Notes: generated from the sequence alone by a model not told the origin. Numbered from the stretch's first letter, positions 8,392 through 17,118 are shown. The stretch: DNA of 64,000 nucleotides from Shouchella clausii (GCF_002250115.1 NZ_CP019985.1:868001-932000); one strand, 5' to 3'. Translations and numbers: made by a program.

Positions 8392-9675
8392 TTAGGAGAA
8401 CAGAGAAGGCAGCCATAGGGAAATTGCTGGGAAATAGGCAACAAGCAAAATCGCAATGATTAAAACAATATAAAAAGGCCATGCCTCTTTAATAAAATCT
8501 TCAATTTTCACTTTAGTAATTGCCGTTGTCGTAAACATAATCGTCCCGATAGGAGGAGTGATCGTTCCAACACTAAGGCAAAGAATAAAGAAAAGCCCAA
8601 AATGCACAGGATCTATACCGAATGTTTGAATCATAGGCATAAAGATAGGTGTTAGTATAATAAGTAAAACGTTGCCTTCAATAAACATACCTACTACGAG
8701 TAAGAAGACCATAATGACAAATAGGAACAGAGCAGGGCTCTCGATAAAATTGGTTACCGTGCCAGTTAGTTGCTGTGGAATCTGCTCAAGCGTTAAAATC
8801 CAGCCGAAGGCCGTTCCCGCTGCAATAATGATCATGATCGTAGCCGTTAAATTGACCGATTCTTTTAAAGCGGTAACGAGCTGATTGCCCTTCATCTGGC
8901 GATAAATAAAAAACCCTAAAATAAGAGCGTAAATAACAGCAATCGCTCCGGCCTCCGTTGGGCTGAACACGCCAAAGCGAATTCCACCAATAATGATAAT
9001 CGGCAACAAAATCGCAAACGCTGCATCCTTAGAAGCAATAAGCATCTCTTTTGGTTTAGCCGCTGGCTTTTTTTCCGTTTCAAAGCCTCTCTTTTTAGCA
9101 ATAAAATGAACGAGGATCAAAAAAATCACACTAAGCATTAAACCCGGTACAATGCCAGCTAAAAACAGGTTGCCAATAGACACGTTCCCGATATAGCCGT
9201 ACATAATTAAGGCGATCCCTGGTGGAATGATCGGTGTAATCAGAGACGTTGCCGCCGTTAATGCTGTCGAGAAAGCAGGCGGATAATTGCGCTTCGTCAT
9301 TTGCGGCACAAGTACTTTGGACTGCATGGCCGCATCCGCGATATTAGACCCCGACAAGCCTCCCATCAGCACACTGAGCAATACGTTGACTTTCGCTAGC
9401 CCTCCTGTCATATGGCCAGTCATGACTTGGGCGAAGTTAAGCATTCTTTCCGTAATTCCGGTATAGTTCATCAGAATCCCTGCTGTTATAAAGAAAACGA
9501 TCGCAAGGAGAGGAAAGGATTCTACGCCGCTCATCATTCGTTGGATTAAGATTTCATGGGTGAAGCTGTCATTCATGATAAAGTAGTACGCGCAGCCGGC
9601 GATAATGGCGTAGGCTACAGGAATATTCAATATGATCAGAGCAAACATGATGATTAAAGCAATCGTTAAATCCAT
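8392..9675 (-). CDS. TRAP transporter large permease (DctM)
   Basis: A 427-residue, very hydrophobic DctM-type subunit with about 12 predicted membrane segments and motifs such as GGLSGSNIADAAMQS and PIIPPGIALIMYGY. It forms the sodium-driven translocation channel for a substrate delivered by the DctP protein. Its ATG lies 2 nt after the dctQ stop, so the two are probably translationally coupled. The presence of uxaAB downstream and lgoD upstream points to an aldonate or uronate as substrate. Confidence 0.92.
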   Translation of the reverse strand: MDLTIALIIMFALIILNIPVAYAIIAGCAYYFIMNDSFTHEILIQRMMSGVESFPLLAIVFFITAGILMNYTGITERMLNFAQVMTGHMTGGLAKVNVLLSVLMGGLSGSNIADAAMQSKVLVPQMTKRNYPPAFSTALTAATSLITPIIPPGIALIMYGYIGNVSIGNLFLAGIVPGLMLSVIFLILVHFIAKKRGFETEKKPAAKPKEMLIASKDAAFAILLPIIIIGGIRFGVFSPTEAGAIAVIYALILGFFIYRQMKGNQLVTALKESVNLTATIMIIIAAGTAFGWILTLEQIPQQLTGTVTNFIESPALFLFVIMVFLLVVGMFIEGNVLLIILTPIFMPMIQTFGIDPVHFGLFFILCLSVGTITPPIGTIMFTTTAITKVKIEDFIKEAWPFYIVLIIAILLVAYFPAISLWLPSLFS

Positions 9676-9677
9676 CC

Positions 9678-10160
9678 TTACTCCAGTCCTCTCTCTTGAT
9701 GTATATAAGCCCGGTCTCTTTTGATAAACACGTTAAGAAGATGAAACACGGCTAGCAACGAACCGATCGGCACCGCCAAATTAATGAATGTATAACTGAT
9801 CCCAAGCACTGGGGTTACTTTGGCGACACCGTGAATGGCAAACGCAGCCCCCCAGTAGACAAACACAAGGATAGTGGCAGCCAAAATCACGACAAGCCTT
9901 GCCACCTGAACATAATGGCGTATTTTTCCCGGCATTTTCCGGACGAAATAATCGATCCCTACGTGTGAATTGTGCTTGATTCCAGAGCTAATACCGATAA
10001 ACGTAAGCCATATAAACAACGCCAAACTTACTTCCTCAGTCCATGTGATCGGACTGTTTAAGACAAAGCGGAAAAATACGTTTGCGCTAATGAGAACAAT
10101 AATTCCTGATAAAGCAAGAACTCCTAGATAATCATCCAAATGATGAAAAAAACGCTTCAT
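9678..10160 (-). CDS. TRAP transporter small permease (DctQ)
   Basis: About 160 residues with four hydrophobic segments and the conserved stretch TWTEEVSLALFIWLTFIGIS, typical of DctQ subunits that dock to DctM. I place the start at the ATG at 10160, 6 nt behind GAGGTG; an in-frame GTG at 10169 overlaps the ribosome site. It lies between dctP and dctM as in most TRAP operons. Confidence 0.9.
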   Translation of the reverse strand: MKRFFHHLDDYLGVLALSGIIVLISANVFFRFVLNSPITWTEEVSLALFIWLTFIGISSGIKHNSHVGIDYFVRKMPGKIRHYVQVARLVVILAATILVFVYWGAAFAIHGVAKVTPVLGISYTFINLAVPIGSLLAVFHLLNVFIKRDRAYIHQERGLE

Positions 10161-10249
10161 GTTTATCACCTCTACGTTGTTGTGAGTGTAGGCTTTCCTC
10201 TAAGCATCTATCCAGCTTCTACCATAGACAAAGAAGTTGTTCATTCCTT

Positions 10250-11260
10250 CTAATCACGGTTATCCAGCAGTTCTTGAATCGTTTCCTGTAGATCAGGGCT
10301 CCATTCAGGAATACGGTTAAAAATCTCCTGCGCTCTTTCTTTAAACGGCTCAACATCAATCTCATTTATCTTAATTCCTTGTGAAGCAAAATCTTCGAGA
10401 ACCTTTTCCTCCTCCTCGGCCACAATCATTTTTTCAAATTCTCCCGCTTCATCCCCCGTTGTCTGTAAAATGTCCCGCAAATCAGCTGGCAGAGAGTCCA
10501 TAAACTCGTTTCCAGTCACCCATGGGCTAATAATCTTCGTATGTCCCGTTAACGCTAGAAATTTCGCGACTTCATGCGTTTTTGAGCCAGAGAGGACAGG
10601 CAGCGGATTCTCAGCCCCATCAATTACGCCCTGTTGCAAGGAAGCATACATATCGGATAGAGGAAGCGGTGTCGGTGAAGCACCAAGCACACTGAACGTA
10701 TGAATATACATCTGATTGTTTGGAACCCGGATTTTTAACCCTTTTAAATCCTCTGGTGTCAGAACCTCTTTCGTTGTCATGAGATGGCGCTCACCATAGA
10801 GTGTGTTTGTGGTTACAATCTCTAAACCCTCCTGCCTCAAGTCATCCTCAAGCGATTTAAACCAATCGGTTGTCGTCAAGTAGAATAAATCCTCTACGTC
10901 GTCTACTAGATATGGAGCCGTCATCACTCCAAGATCAGGGACAAAGTTCATAAGGAAGTCATAGCCTGTAAAGATGATCACATTGCTCCCAAACAGCGCC
11001 TGCTCAACTACGTCTGCTTCAGAGCCTAGCTGTGAGCTAGGGTATAACCGTATGTTCAACCGTCCGTTGCTCCGTTCTTCGGCAAGCTCCTTCCACTTCC
11101 GCGCCATTTGGTCTACTGGTTCACCTGGCTGATTTCCGTAAGCGATATTCACGGTGTAAACCTGGTCTGGGCTATTGCCAGCATCAGCCGTACTGCATGC
11201 CGTTAACAAAGCTACCATTACAAGAAGTAAGAGGGAGGACATTGTTTTCCCATTCTTCAT
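10250..11260 (-). CDS. TRAP transporter substrate-binding lipoprotein (DctP)
   Basis: 336 residues with a lipoprotein signal peptide (LLTAC, lipidated Cys22), so the protein is anchored outside the membrane. It has the DctP fold features: LKIRVPNNQ, in which the Arg normally salt-bridges the substrate carboxylate, and SDMYASLQQGVIDGAENP. The ligand is therefore an organic acid. With lgoD and uxaAB in the same run of genes, L-galactonate or another hexonate/hexuronate is the best guess. A perfect cre box lies about 50 bp upstream, which suggests a separate catabolite-controlled promoter for dctPQM-uxaAB. Confidence 0.92.
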   Translation of the reverse strand: MKNGKTMSSLLLLVMVALLTACSTADAGNSPDQVYTVNIAYGNQPGEPVDQMARKWKELAEERSNGRLNIRLYPSSQLGSEADVVEQALFGSNVIIFTGYDFLMNFVPDLGVMTAPYLVDDVEDLFYLTTTDWFKSLEDDLRQEGLEIVTTNTLYGERHLMTTKEVLTPEDLKGLKIRVPNNQMYIHTFSVLGASPTPLPLSDMYASLQQGVIDGAENPLPVLSGSKTHEVAKFLALTGHTKIISPWVTGNEFMDSLPADLRDILQTTGDEAGEFEKMIVAEEEEKVLEDFASQGIKINEIDVEPFKERAQEIFNRIPEWSPDLQETIQELLDNRD

Positions 11261-11305
11261 TCCATTCAGTCCTTACGTATAGTTTTTCTTATTGCTCGTC
11301 TTTGT

Positions 11306-11320
11306 TGATAACGCTTTCAT
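11306..11320 (-). promoter_or_regulatory. cre box upstream of dctP
   Basis: On the minus strand, ATGAAAGCGTTATCA matches the CcpA consensus WTGNAANCGNWNNCW at every fixed position. It lies 46 bp before the dctP start, so CcpA would repress the transporter and uronate genes when a preferred sugar is present. Confidence 0.75.
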
Positions 11321-11354
11321 TTTTGCCATAACAATCTGTTATTCTGACCTGTAC

Positions 11355-11366
11355 CGATTTAAATCG
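11355..11366. promoter_or_regulatory. 12-bp palindrome CGATTTAAATCG, candidate operator
   Basis: A perfect palindrome between the lgoD stop and the cre box upstream of dctP. It may bind a local regulator such as the divergent AraC protein or a GntR-type factor encoded elsewhere. A similar CGATTTA core occurs at 4925-4938. Confidence 0.35.
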
Positions 11367-11406
11367 TTGATAGACTCAGGCAAGGGACGAGCTAATTTCT
11401 CATCCC

Positions 11407-12420
11407 TTAGAGCTCTACGACCACCTTTATCACTTTAGATTCCGGTAATAGCCAGCTATCAAACTGTTCAACCATCTCCCTAAAGCTGCAGCGATGGGTA
11501 ATGTACGGATCCAGTTGAATAGAGCCTGTTTCCAACACCTGTATAACGTAGTTAAAATCCTCCTTGGTCGCGTTCCTGCTAGCCATTAATGTCATTTCTT
11601 TTTTATGAAATTCTGGATCATCAAATTGAATCATTCCGTTGACAAGCCCTACGTAAACCAATTTCCCCCCATGAGCAACATAGTTAAAAGCTTCCGTCAT
11701 GGAATGGTTGTTTCCCGTCGCATCAAAAACAATTGTCGGCAACTCGTCATTCGTTAATTCATTTAGCTTGGACAGAGGGGTATCCAATGCATGGATTACT
11801 GCATCTGCTTTGGCCCATTGCTGGCAAAATTCAAGCCTTTCTGCATTGACATCCATAGCGATGACACGGGCACCCTGTTCCTTGGCAAACAGCATCACGC
11901 CCAACCCGATGGGCCCTGCCCCGATCACTAAAACCTGTTCATTTCTTCTTGGCTTCGCCCGATTTACAGCGTGGGCACCAATAGCAAGAGGCTCAATTAG
12001 GGCCGCTTCATCATAGGAAAGACTATTGGTTTTTATTAATTGTTTAGTAGGAACAGCAACCAGTTCTTTCATACCACCATCGATATGAACGCCCAGCACA
12101 TTCACCTTCGTACAACAATTCGTTTTGCCGTTTCGACAAGCATGGCAATTTCCACAGCTTAAATAAGGGATGATCGCTACACGATCTCCTGCTTGCAGCC
12201 CTTCTGGATTATGCTCGACCTCTTCAATGACACCAGACAGCTCATGCCCCAGTACTCTAGGATAGGAAAAAAAGGGCTGGTTTCCTTTATAAGCATGAAG
12301 ATCAGTCCCGCATATGCCAATGCGTTTAATACGTACTAATGCTTCACCTGGCCTAATTGAAGGCGCTTTCTCATTTGTCATCTTGAATACATTCGGCCGT
12401 TCGCAAATGATGCTTTTCAC
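11407..12420 (-). CDS. lgoD: Zinc-dependent L-galactonate 5-dehydrogenase-like enzyme
   Basis: A 337-residue medium-chain zinc alcohol dehydrogenase. From memory it resembles E. coli LgoD (YjjN) closely: GICGTDLHAYKGNQPFFSYPRV, the structural-zinc cysteines CGNCHACRNGKTNCC, GAGPIGLG of the Rossmann fold, and DPEFHKKEMTLMASRNAT. LgoD oxidises L-galactonate to D-tagaturonate with NAD, exactly the substrate of UxaB, whose gene is in the same direction. I place the start at the GTG at 12420, 6 nt behind AGGAGG, giving MKSIICERP; the longer frame to 12444 has no good ribosome site. Other sugar-acid or polyol substrates remain possible. Confidence 0.8.
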   Translation of the reverse strand: MKSIICERPNVFKMTNEKAPSIRPGEALVRIKRIGICGTDLHAYKGNQPFFSYPRVLGHELSGVIEEVEHNPEGLQAGDRVAIIPYLSCGNCHACRNGKTNCCTKVNVLGVHIDGGMKELVAVPTKQLIKTNSLSYDEAALIEPLAIGAHAVNRAKPRRNEQVLVIGAGPIGLGVMLFAKEQGARVIAMDVNAERLEFCQQWAKADAVIHALDTPLSKLNELTNDELPTIVFDATGNNHSMTEAFNYVAHGGKLVYVGLVNGMIQFDDPEFHKKEMTLMASRNATKEDFNYVIQVLETGSIQLDPYITHRCSFREMVEQFDSWLLPESKVIKVVVEL

Positions 12421-12491
12421 CGTTTTCCTCCTCATTCTGTCCACCCTTCATTGTTGCCAAGATTCATTTTATCACCATAAATAAGTTATAA

Positions 12492-12534
12492 ATATTGCGT
12501 ATTATGCTCAATATATACCTTTTATTGATATAAT
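12492..12534 (+). promoter_or_regulatory. Divergent regulatory region: inverted repeat and -10 box
   Basis: ATATTG (12492-12497) and CAATAT (12509-12514) form an inverted repeat, and a perfect TATAAT lies at 12529-12534, 44 bp before the AraC start. No convincing -35 is visible, as expected for an activator-dependent or weak promoter. The repeat could serve both the AraC gene and lgoD. Confidence 0.45.
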
Positions 12535-12577
12535 ATAAAAAGATTAAGATTTTAAGTTTGGAAAAGAGGTGTCGTAA

Positions 12578-13438
12578 TTGGAGCCTGTCCGCAAAACATT
12601 TGATTCAGAGAATGATTTCCCCTTTTTCATTGCTTATAAAGATACGAAAACGCCTAATCGCGAGCTTCCTGACCATCTGCACGACTGGTACGAAATTGTC
12701 TATGTCTATCAAGGGAAAGGAACCTTTTTTATTGATCAGAATTTGTTTCAAGCTGAGCAGGGAGATATTATCACCATCCCTGGAAATACGATCCATCGTG
12801 TCATCCCAACAGCAGAAAATTTGATTACCTCAACAGCTATTTTTTTTAGCCCCGTTTTATTGCAGCGCTCTGTATTCTGGGATTCTCAATCCTATCTAAG
12901 ATTGTTTGAGGAAGGCAAAGGACGCAAAAATTACAGGCACCGGCTAGAGCAAAAAAACCGTGCTCAGCTCGAAATGTATATCGATCAGCTCTGGGAGGAG
13001 GAAAAAGAAAAGCGCATTGACCAGAGGCAGATGTTAGCCCTTTTGTTGCAGCAAATTCTTTTGTTTCTAAACCGAAACTGCCTCAAGAGCGAGCGTGTCG
13101 GGCATCATAACGCTGGTCCAGTGTGGATTAATCAGGTTCTTGACTATATCGAGCTCAATTTAGAAAATGAGCTCGAACTGAACAATCTCGCTAAAATAGC
13201 AGCCGTGTCGCCGGCGCACTTTAGCAGGGTATTTAAAAAACTTATCGGCATGAATGTAACAGAATACATCACAACGAAGCGCATCATTATGGCGAAAAAT
13301 TTACTACAGGAACAAAAAGAGAACATTGCCCTTATAGCGGAACAATGTGGCTTTAACAGCATGCCACACTTCTACCGGACATTTAAAAGGCTTACGTCCG
13401 TAACGCCGGCGGCATATCGAAGTAGCTTTGCCGAATAG
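12578..13438 (+). CDS. AraC-family regulator with cupin sensor
   Basis: 286 residues: an N-terminal cupin/AraC-binding domain (about 15-110, HLHDWYEIVYVYQGKG and PGNTIHRV) and a C-terminal double HTH (about 185-286, LAKIAAVSPAHFSRVFKKL and IAEQCGFNSMPHFYRTFKR). It probably senses a sugar acid and controls the divergent lgoD-TRAP-uxaAB genes. The start is a TTG 7 nt after AAGAGGTG. Its terminator lies at 13523-13579. Confidence 0.88.
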   Translation: MEPVRKTFDSENDFPFFIAYKDTKTPNRELPDHLHDWYEIVYVYQGKGTFFIDQNLFQAEQGDIITIPGNTIHRVIPTAENLITSTAIFFSPVLLQRSVFWDSQSYLRLFEEGKGRKNYRHRLEQKNRAQLEMYIDQLWEEEKEKRIDQRQMLALLLQQILLFLNRNCLKSERVGHHNAGPVWINQVLDYIELNLENELELNNLAKIAAVSPAHFSRVFKKLIGMNVTEYITTKRIIMAKNLLQEQKENIALIAEQCGFNSMPHFYRTFKRLTSVTPAAYRSSFAE

Positions 13439-13522
13439 ATTTTTAGAAAACCTGCTTTTTCCTTCAGCCGATTGATTCTTCTTTTTAAAGGGACGAGGTA
13501 CCAATGTTAGAAACACCACTTC

Positions 13523-13579
13523 GCTCATGGTCACATCCGTGTGAGGGATGTAGCACCTTTCGCTTCCATGAGCTTTTTT
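13523..13579 (+). terminator. Terminator after the AraC gene
   Basis: GCTCATGG (13523-13530) pairs with CCATGAGC (13566-13573) and is followed by six T. The loop contains a second stem, ACATCC/GGATGT (13533-13538, 13546-13551). The loop is larger than usual for an intrinsic terminator. Confidence 0.65.
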
Positions 13580-13620
13580 GTCGACTTTTAAAGGCACCAA
13601 TGACATTTGCGCTAAAACCA

Positions 13621-13650
13621 TTGACTAGGGAGTGAACGATCCTATATAAT
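13621..13650 (+). promoter_or_regulatory. Vegetative promoter of the sugar ABC operon
   Basis: TTGACT (13621-13626) and TATAAT (13645-13650) are separated by 18 bp, a near-consensus sigma-A promoter. Transcription would begin near 13657 and give a leader of about 340 nt before the ABC binding protein. Confidence 0.75.
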
Positions 13651-13772
13651 AACAATGAAAATTTTACAAATAATAAACCTCTTTTTCATAATCTCTTTAT
13701 TCTTACATGGGACAATCATATTATCGCTATCATTGCCATAACTTAATAGACGCAGCCTGATGAATACAACCC

Positions 13773-13820
13773 TGATTAAACGACAAGGAATCGATTGATT
13801 CCTGTGATGAGGGCTTTTTT
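13773..13820 (+). terminator. Terminator-like hairpin inside the leader
   Basis: AGGAATC (13786-13792) and GATTCCT (13797-13803) form a 7-bp stem with loop GATT, extended by ACA/TGT and imperfect pairing of CCCTGAT with ATGAGGG, ending in CTTTTTT (13814-13820). It lies between the promoter and the coding region, so it may be an attenuator or may end a ~165-nt small RNA. Confidence 0.55.
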
Positions 13821-13883
13821 GCATGCTTTTAAAGGATGGTCTGTGCATAGTTTCCTCTTCCAATTTTGCTAAGGAGGTGACTT

Positions 13884-13898
13884 ATGGAACGATTTTAA
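13884..13898 (+). CDS. Four-codon leader open reading frame (MERF)
   Basis: ATG GAA CGA TTT TAA begins 4-5 nt after AAGGAGGTGA, one of the strongest ribosome sites in the window. The stop codon overlaps the base of a stem: AATGC 13897-13901 with GCATT 13963-13967, and GGGAAC 13912-13917 with GTTCCC 13953-13958. A ribosome stopping here would affect folding of the downstream leader. It might instead be a decayed start of a longer gene. Confidence 0.45.
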   Translation: MERF

Positions 13899-13998
13899 TG
13901 CTCCTTTATAAGGGAACCGAGAGAACGTACCGCACATGGGTATTAACTCGCCGTTCCCATTGGCATTTTCGCGTAAAAATGAAAAGGGGGGTTTTGCA

Positions 13999-15297
13999 AT
14001 GAGACAGAAAGCGGCGATAGTTGTTTGTATTTCGATGATGGCATTGTTTGTTCTCAGTGCTTGTGGCAATTCAAATGAAGACGCAGGAACGGAAAGCGAG
14101 GGGGAAAGCCATCAAGGAGACATTGTATTAGAGCTTTGGCAAAATGACGCGAGCGAAAAAGAAAAAGTATATCAAGATGCGATTGCTCGTTTTGAAGATA
14201 AAAACCCAGGTGTAACGGTGAACATGCAATATATTCCGAATGATGATTATAAACAGCGCATGGTTGTTGCCATGTCAGGAGGAGACCCTCCAGATGTCTT
14301 TTTTTCCTGGGGTGGCAGCTGGCTTAAAGAGTTTGCTGATGCCGGGCAAGTTGTGTCACTAAATGACTACGATATCGACTTTGATAAATTTCTTGATGTT
14401 GCGCTAACGAATACAACATTTGAAGACGATGTTTACGGGCTTCCGTTAGGGCTTACTCAAACACTGTTCTTTTATAACAAAGAAATTTTTAATGAATACG
14501 GGCTAGAGGAGCCGCAAACATATGACGAGTTTCTTGAAATTGTGGACACGTTAAAAGAGAACGATATTATCCCGATTACATTAACCAACCAAACAAAATG
14601 GCCGGGCACGTATTATTTGATGTATTTTGCCGACCGTCTAGGCGGCGAAGACCTTTTTCAAGGGGCTTTTAACCGTGACGGTACAGGATTTGATGACGAG
14701 TCCTATGTAAAGGCAGGCGAATACATCCAAGACCTTGTTGATAGAGGTGCTTTTAATCCAGGCTTTAACGGCGTTCCTTACGATGCAGGGCAAGGACGGC
14801 AACTGCTTTATTCAGGCCAGTCTGCAATGATGCTAATGACGAATACGTTTATCTCTAGCGTGCGTACAGAAGCACCTGAATTTGAAGAGAAACTTGGGAT
14901 GTTCGAGTTTCCTGAAATTGCTGAAGGAAATGGCGATCCTTCCAATGTAGGTGGTGCAACAAGCCCCGTTTGGTCCGTTTCTTCAGCCACAGAACACCCT
15001 GACCTTGCAGTTGAGCTGATTAATGAACTTACAAGCATTGAAACAGCCGAAGATTATGTAAACCGAACGGGCAGCATTGCCGCTATTAAAGACATTGAAA
15101 CAGATGACCCATTTATTAAGCGAATTGATGAAATCGCGGCTAATGCCAATGACATTCACATGCCTTATGACCAAACATTGCCCCCTGCTCTTGCTGAACT
15201 ACATCTAGATACAACACAGCAACTATTCGGTAAAACGCTTACACCTGAAGAAGCAGCTAGCCAGATGGAGGAGAAAGCAAAAGAATTGTTAGATTAA
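13999..15297 (+). CDS. CUT1 sugar ABC transporter substrate-binding lipoprotein
   Basis: About 432 residues of the extracellular solute-binding family 1. It has a lipoprotein signal (FVLSAC, Cys22) followed by a Ser/Glu-rich linker. I start it at the ATG at 13999 behind AAAAGGGGGG; an in-frame ATG at 13936 would add 21 non-signal residues before the signal peptide. It captures an oligosaccharide outside the cell for the two permeases that follow. No glycosidase or ATPase is nearby, so the sugar is unknown and an MsmX-like ATPase must be borrowed. Confidence 0.9.
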   Translation: MRQKAAIVVCISMMALFVLSACGNSNEDAGTESEGESHQGDIVLELWQNDASEKEKVYQDAIARFEDKNPGVTVNMQYIPNDDYKQRMVVAMSGGDPPDVFFSWGGSWLKEFADAGQVVSLNDYDIDFDKFLDVALTNTTFEDDVYGLPLGLTQTLFFYNKEIFNEYGLEEPQTYDEFLEIVDTLKENDIIPITLTNQTKWPGTYYLMYFADRLGGEDLFQGAFNRDGTGFDDESYVKAGEYIQDLVDRGAFNPGFNGVPYDAGQGRQLLYSGQSAMMLMTNTFISSVRTEAPEFEEKLGMFEFPEIAEGNGDPSNVGGATSPVWSVSSATEHPDLAVELINELTSIETAEDYVNRTGSIAAIKDIETDDPFIKRIDEIAANANDIHMPYDQTLPPALAELHLDTTQQLFGKTLTPEEAASQMEEKAKELLD

Positions 15298-15364
15298 CAG
15301 ATAGAAGAGAGCGCACTTTTTCGTCATAGTGCCTCTCTTTATCTTTATAAAAGGAGGGCTACAT

Positions 15365-16291
15365 ATGAAAACCGCAGTTCAACCAGAAACGTCTCCCCCG
15401 CTTACACAAAGAAAGGCAAAGAATGGTCGCACGATTTTCTTCTTTGTATTGCCAGCGCTTCTTGTTTATAGCGTATTTATTTTATATCCGATTTTTTCAA
15501 CATTCTATTACAGCCTTCATGAGTGGAATGGTGTACAACCTCAACGCACCTTTATTGGACTGGATAACTATGTGACTCTCCTTAAAGACGCCACTTTTTG
15601 GCAAGCGCTGCAAAACAATAGTTTGCTTGTCCTTGTTTCTGTTTTTGTACAAATTCCGCTAGGGCTTATCATGGCACTTGTTCTCTTCAGCCCTGTCATC
15701 GGTAAAAGATTGTTAAATGTTATCTACTTTCTTCCCTATTTAATGTCTACGGTGGCGATAGGGCTTCTCTGGATTTTTATGTATGACCCGATAAACGGTC
15801 CGATTAACCAATTGTTGCAAGTATTTGGTTTTGATGCGATCCCCTGGTTGGCGGACGCCAATGTGGCGATGATTGCCATTTTAATTGTCGTTATTTGGCA
15901 ATTCTCTCCTTTTTATATGATTTTATTTAAAGCAGCAATGGTAGGGATTCCAAATGAATTGTATGAAGCGGCTAGCATTGATGGCGCAAATGGAAGGCAA
16001 CAGTTTTTTTACATCACGTTGCCAGCCCTCGTTCCTACTATTGTCAGTTCTTCCGTTCTCGCCGTTGTTGGTTCACTAAAAGCATTTGACATTTTTTACA
16101 TTATGACTGGCGGCGGCCCTGGAGGGGCAACAGAAATATTAGGAACCTATATGTACAAGCAAGGCTTTATCCAGTTTAGCATGGGCTATGCGAGCACAGT
16201 CGCGGCTGCCATGTTTATTATTGCCTTTATTTGTGTAGCCATCATCCAATTTGTTGAATACCAGCGAAAGAAACGGGGGATCCTCTCGTGA
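15365..16291 (+). CDS. Sugar ABC transporter permease (MalF/UgpA type)
   Basis: 308 residues with six membrane segments and the cytoplasmic EAA loop (ELYEAASIDGANGRQQFFYITLPAL), which contacts the ATPase. I place the start at the ATG at 15365 behind AAAGGAGGG rather than at 15329. It follows the binding protein by ~65 nt and overlaps the next permease by 4 nt. Confidence 0.92.
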   Translation: MKTAVQPETSPPLTQRKAKNGRTIFFFVLPALLVYSVFILYPIFSTFYYSLHEWNGVQPQRTFIGLDNYVTLLKDATFWQALQNNSLLVLVSVFVQIPLGLIMALVLFSPVIGKRLLNVIYFLPYLMSTVAIGLLWIFMYDPINGPINQLLQVFGFDAIPWLADANVAMIAILIVVIWQFSPFYMILFKAAMVGIPNELYEAASIDGANGRQQFFYITLPALVPTIVSSSVLAVVGSLKAFDIFYIMTGGGPGGATEILGTYMYKQGFIQFSMGYASTVAAAMFIIAFICVAIIQFVEYQRKKRGILS

Positions 16292-17118
16292 ATCCACTGC
16301 AACTCGTAAAACGCATCATGCTGTATGTGTTGGCTGTTTCCTTGTTGTTGTTTACGTTTTATCCGTTTATGTACATGGTCGGTACATCGCTTAAAAGCAT
16401 GGACGAATTTTTCAACAACCCTTACGCGATTGTGCCCGACACCTTTACGTTTGAACATTACTTTGCCGTAGTCGATATGGGGCTGGCTGGCTACTTTTTA
16501 AATAGCTTAATCATTACTGTAAGCGCCGTCTCCTTGACAGTCGTCATTGCTTCATTAGCCAGTTATCCATTAAGTCGGCTGTCATTCCGCTTTAACCGCC
16601 CTCTGTTTTTGCTCTTCGTTGCAGGAATGATGCTCCCCATTCATGCAACCTTAATACCGATTTTTGTTTTAACACAAGAGATGGGCATTTATGATACATT
16701 GTTGGCTTTACTAGGCCCATATGTTGCTTTTAGCTTGCCAATCTCCATTTTCATCTTGACGCAGTTTATGCAGGAAATTCCTAAAGAGCTTGAAGAAGCA
16801 GCGCAAATCGACGGCGCGAATCACTGGACCATTTTTCGCAAAGTGATTTTCCCTAATGTAACCCCAGCCTTGTCTACAATTGTTATTTACAATTTCGTCT
16901 TCTTGTGGACAGAGTTTATCTTTGCACTCATCTTGCTAACAACAAGAAGTAAGATGACTTTGCCTCTTGGACTGCAAAATTTTTACGGCGAGTTGATGAT
17001 CAACGTTCCTGGTCTAATGGCTGCTATTACGCTCGCTAGCTTGCCGATTTTGTTATTATTTATTATCGCCCAAGAACGTGTTGTCAAAGGTCTGACAGGC
17101 GGCGCTTTAAAAGGATAA
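16288..17118 (+). CDS. Sugar ABC transporter permease (MalG/UgpE type)
   Basis: 276 residues with six membrane segments and the EAA motif (KELEEAAQIDGANHWTIFRKVIFP). It begins with GTG overlapping the end of the first permease (GTGA). It completes a binding-protein/permease/permease importer without its own ATPase. Confidence 0.92.
   Translation: MNPLQLVKRIMLYVLAVSLLLFTFYPFMYMVGTSLKSMDEFFNNPYAIVPDTFTFEHYFAVVDMGLAGYFLNSLIITVSAVSLTVVIASLASYPLSRLSFRFNRPLFLLFVAGMMLPIHATLIPIFVLTQEMGIYDTLLALLGPYVAFSLPISIFILTQFMQEIPKELEEAAQIDGANHWTIFRKVIFPNVTPALSTIVIYNFVFLWTEFIFALILLTTRSKMTLPLGLQNFYGELMINVPGLMAAITLASLPILLLFIIAQERVVKGLTGGALKG

Larger units (their letters stand above)
13439..13998 (+). other. Long intergenic/leader region upstream of a sugar ABC operon
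   Basis: About 560 bp. In order it holds the terminator of the AraC gene, a good vegetative promoter, a second terminator-like structure within the presumed leader, a four-codon open frame with a perfect ribosome site, and a further stem before the ribosome site of the ABC binding protein. No riboswitch class that I know is recognisable. Confidence 0.75.

Noticed and set aside
13304-13621. Minus-strand frame of 105 codons overlapping the AraC end and its terminator
   Set aside because: It runs through the terminator hairpin and has no recognisable family or ribosome site.
13657-13820. Known metal or other riboswitch in the ABC operon leader
   Set aside because: I compared it by eye with M-box, yybP-ykoY, TPP, SAM and T-box consensus features and saw no match.
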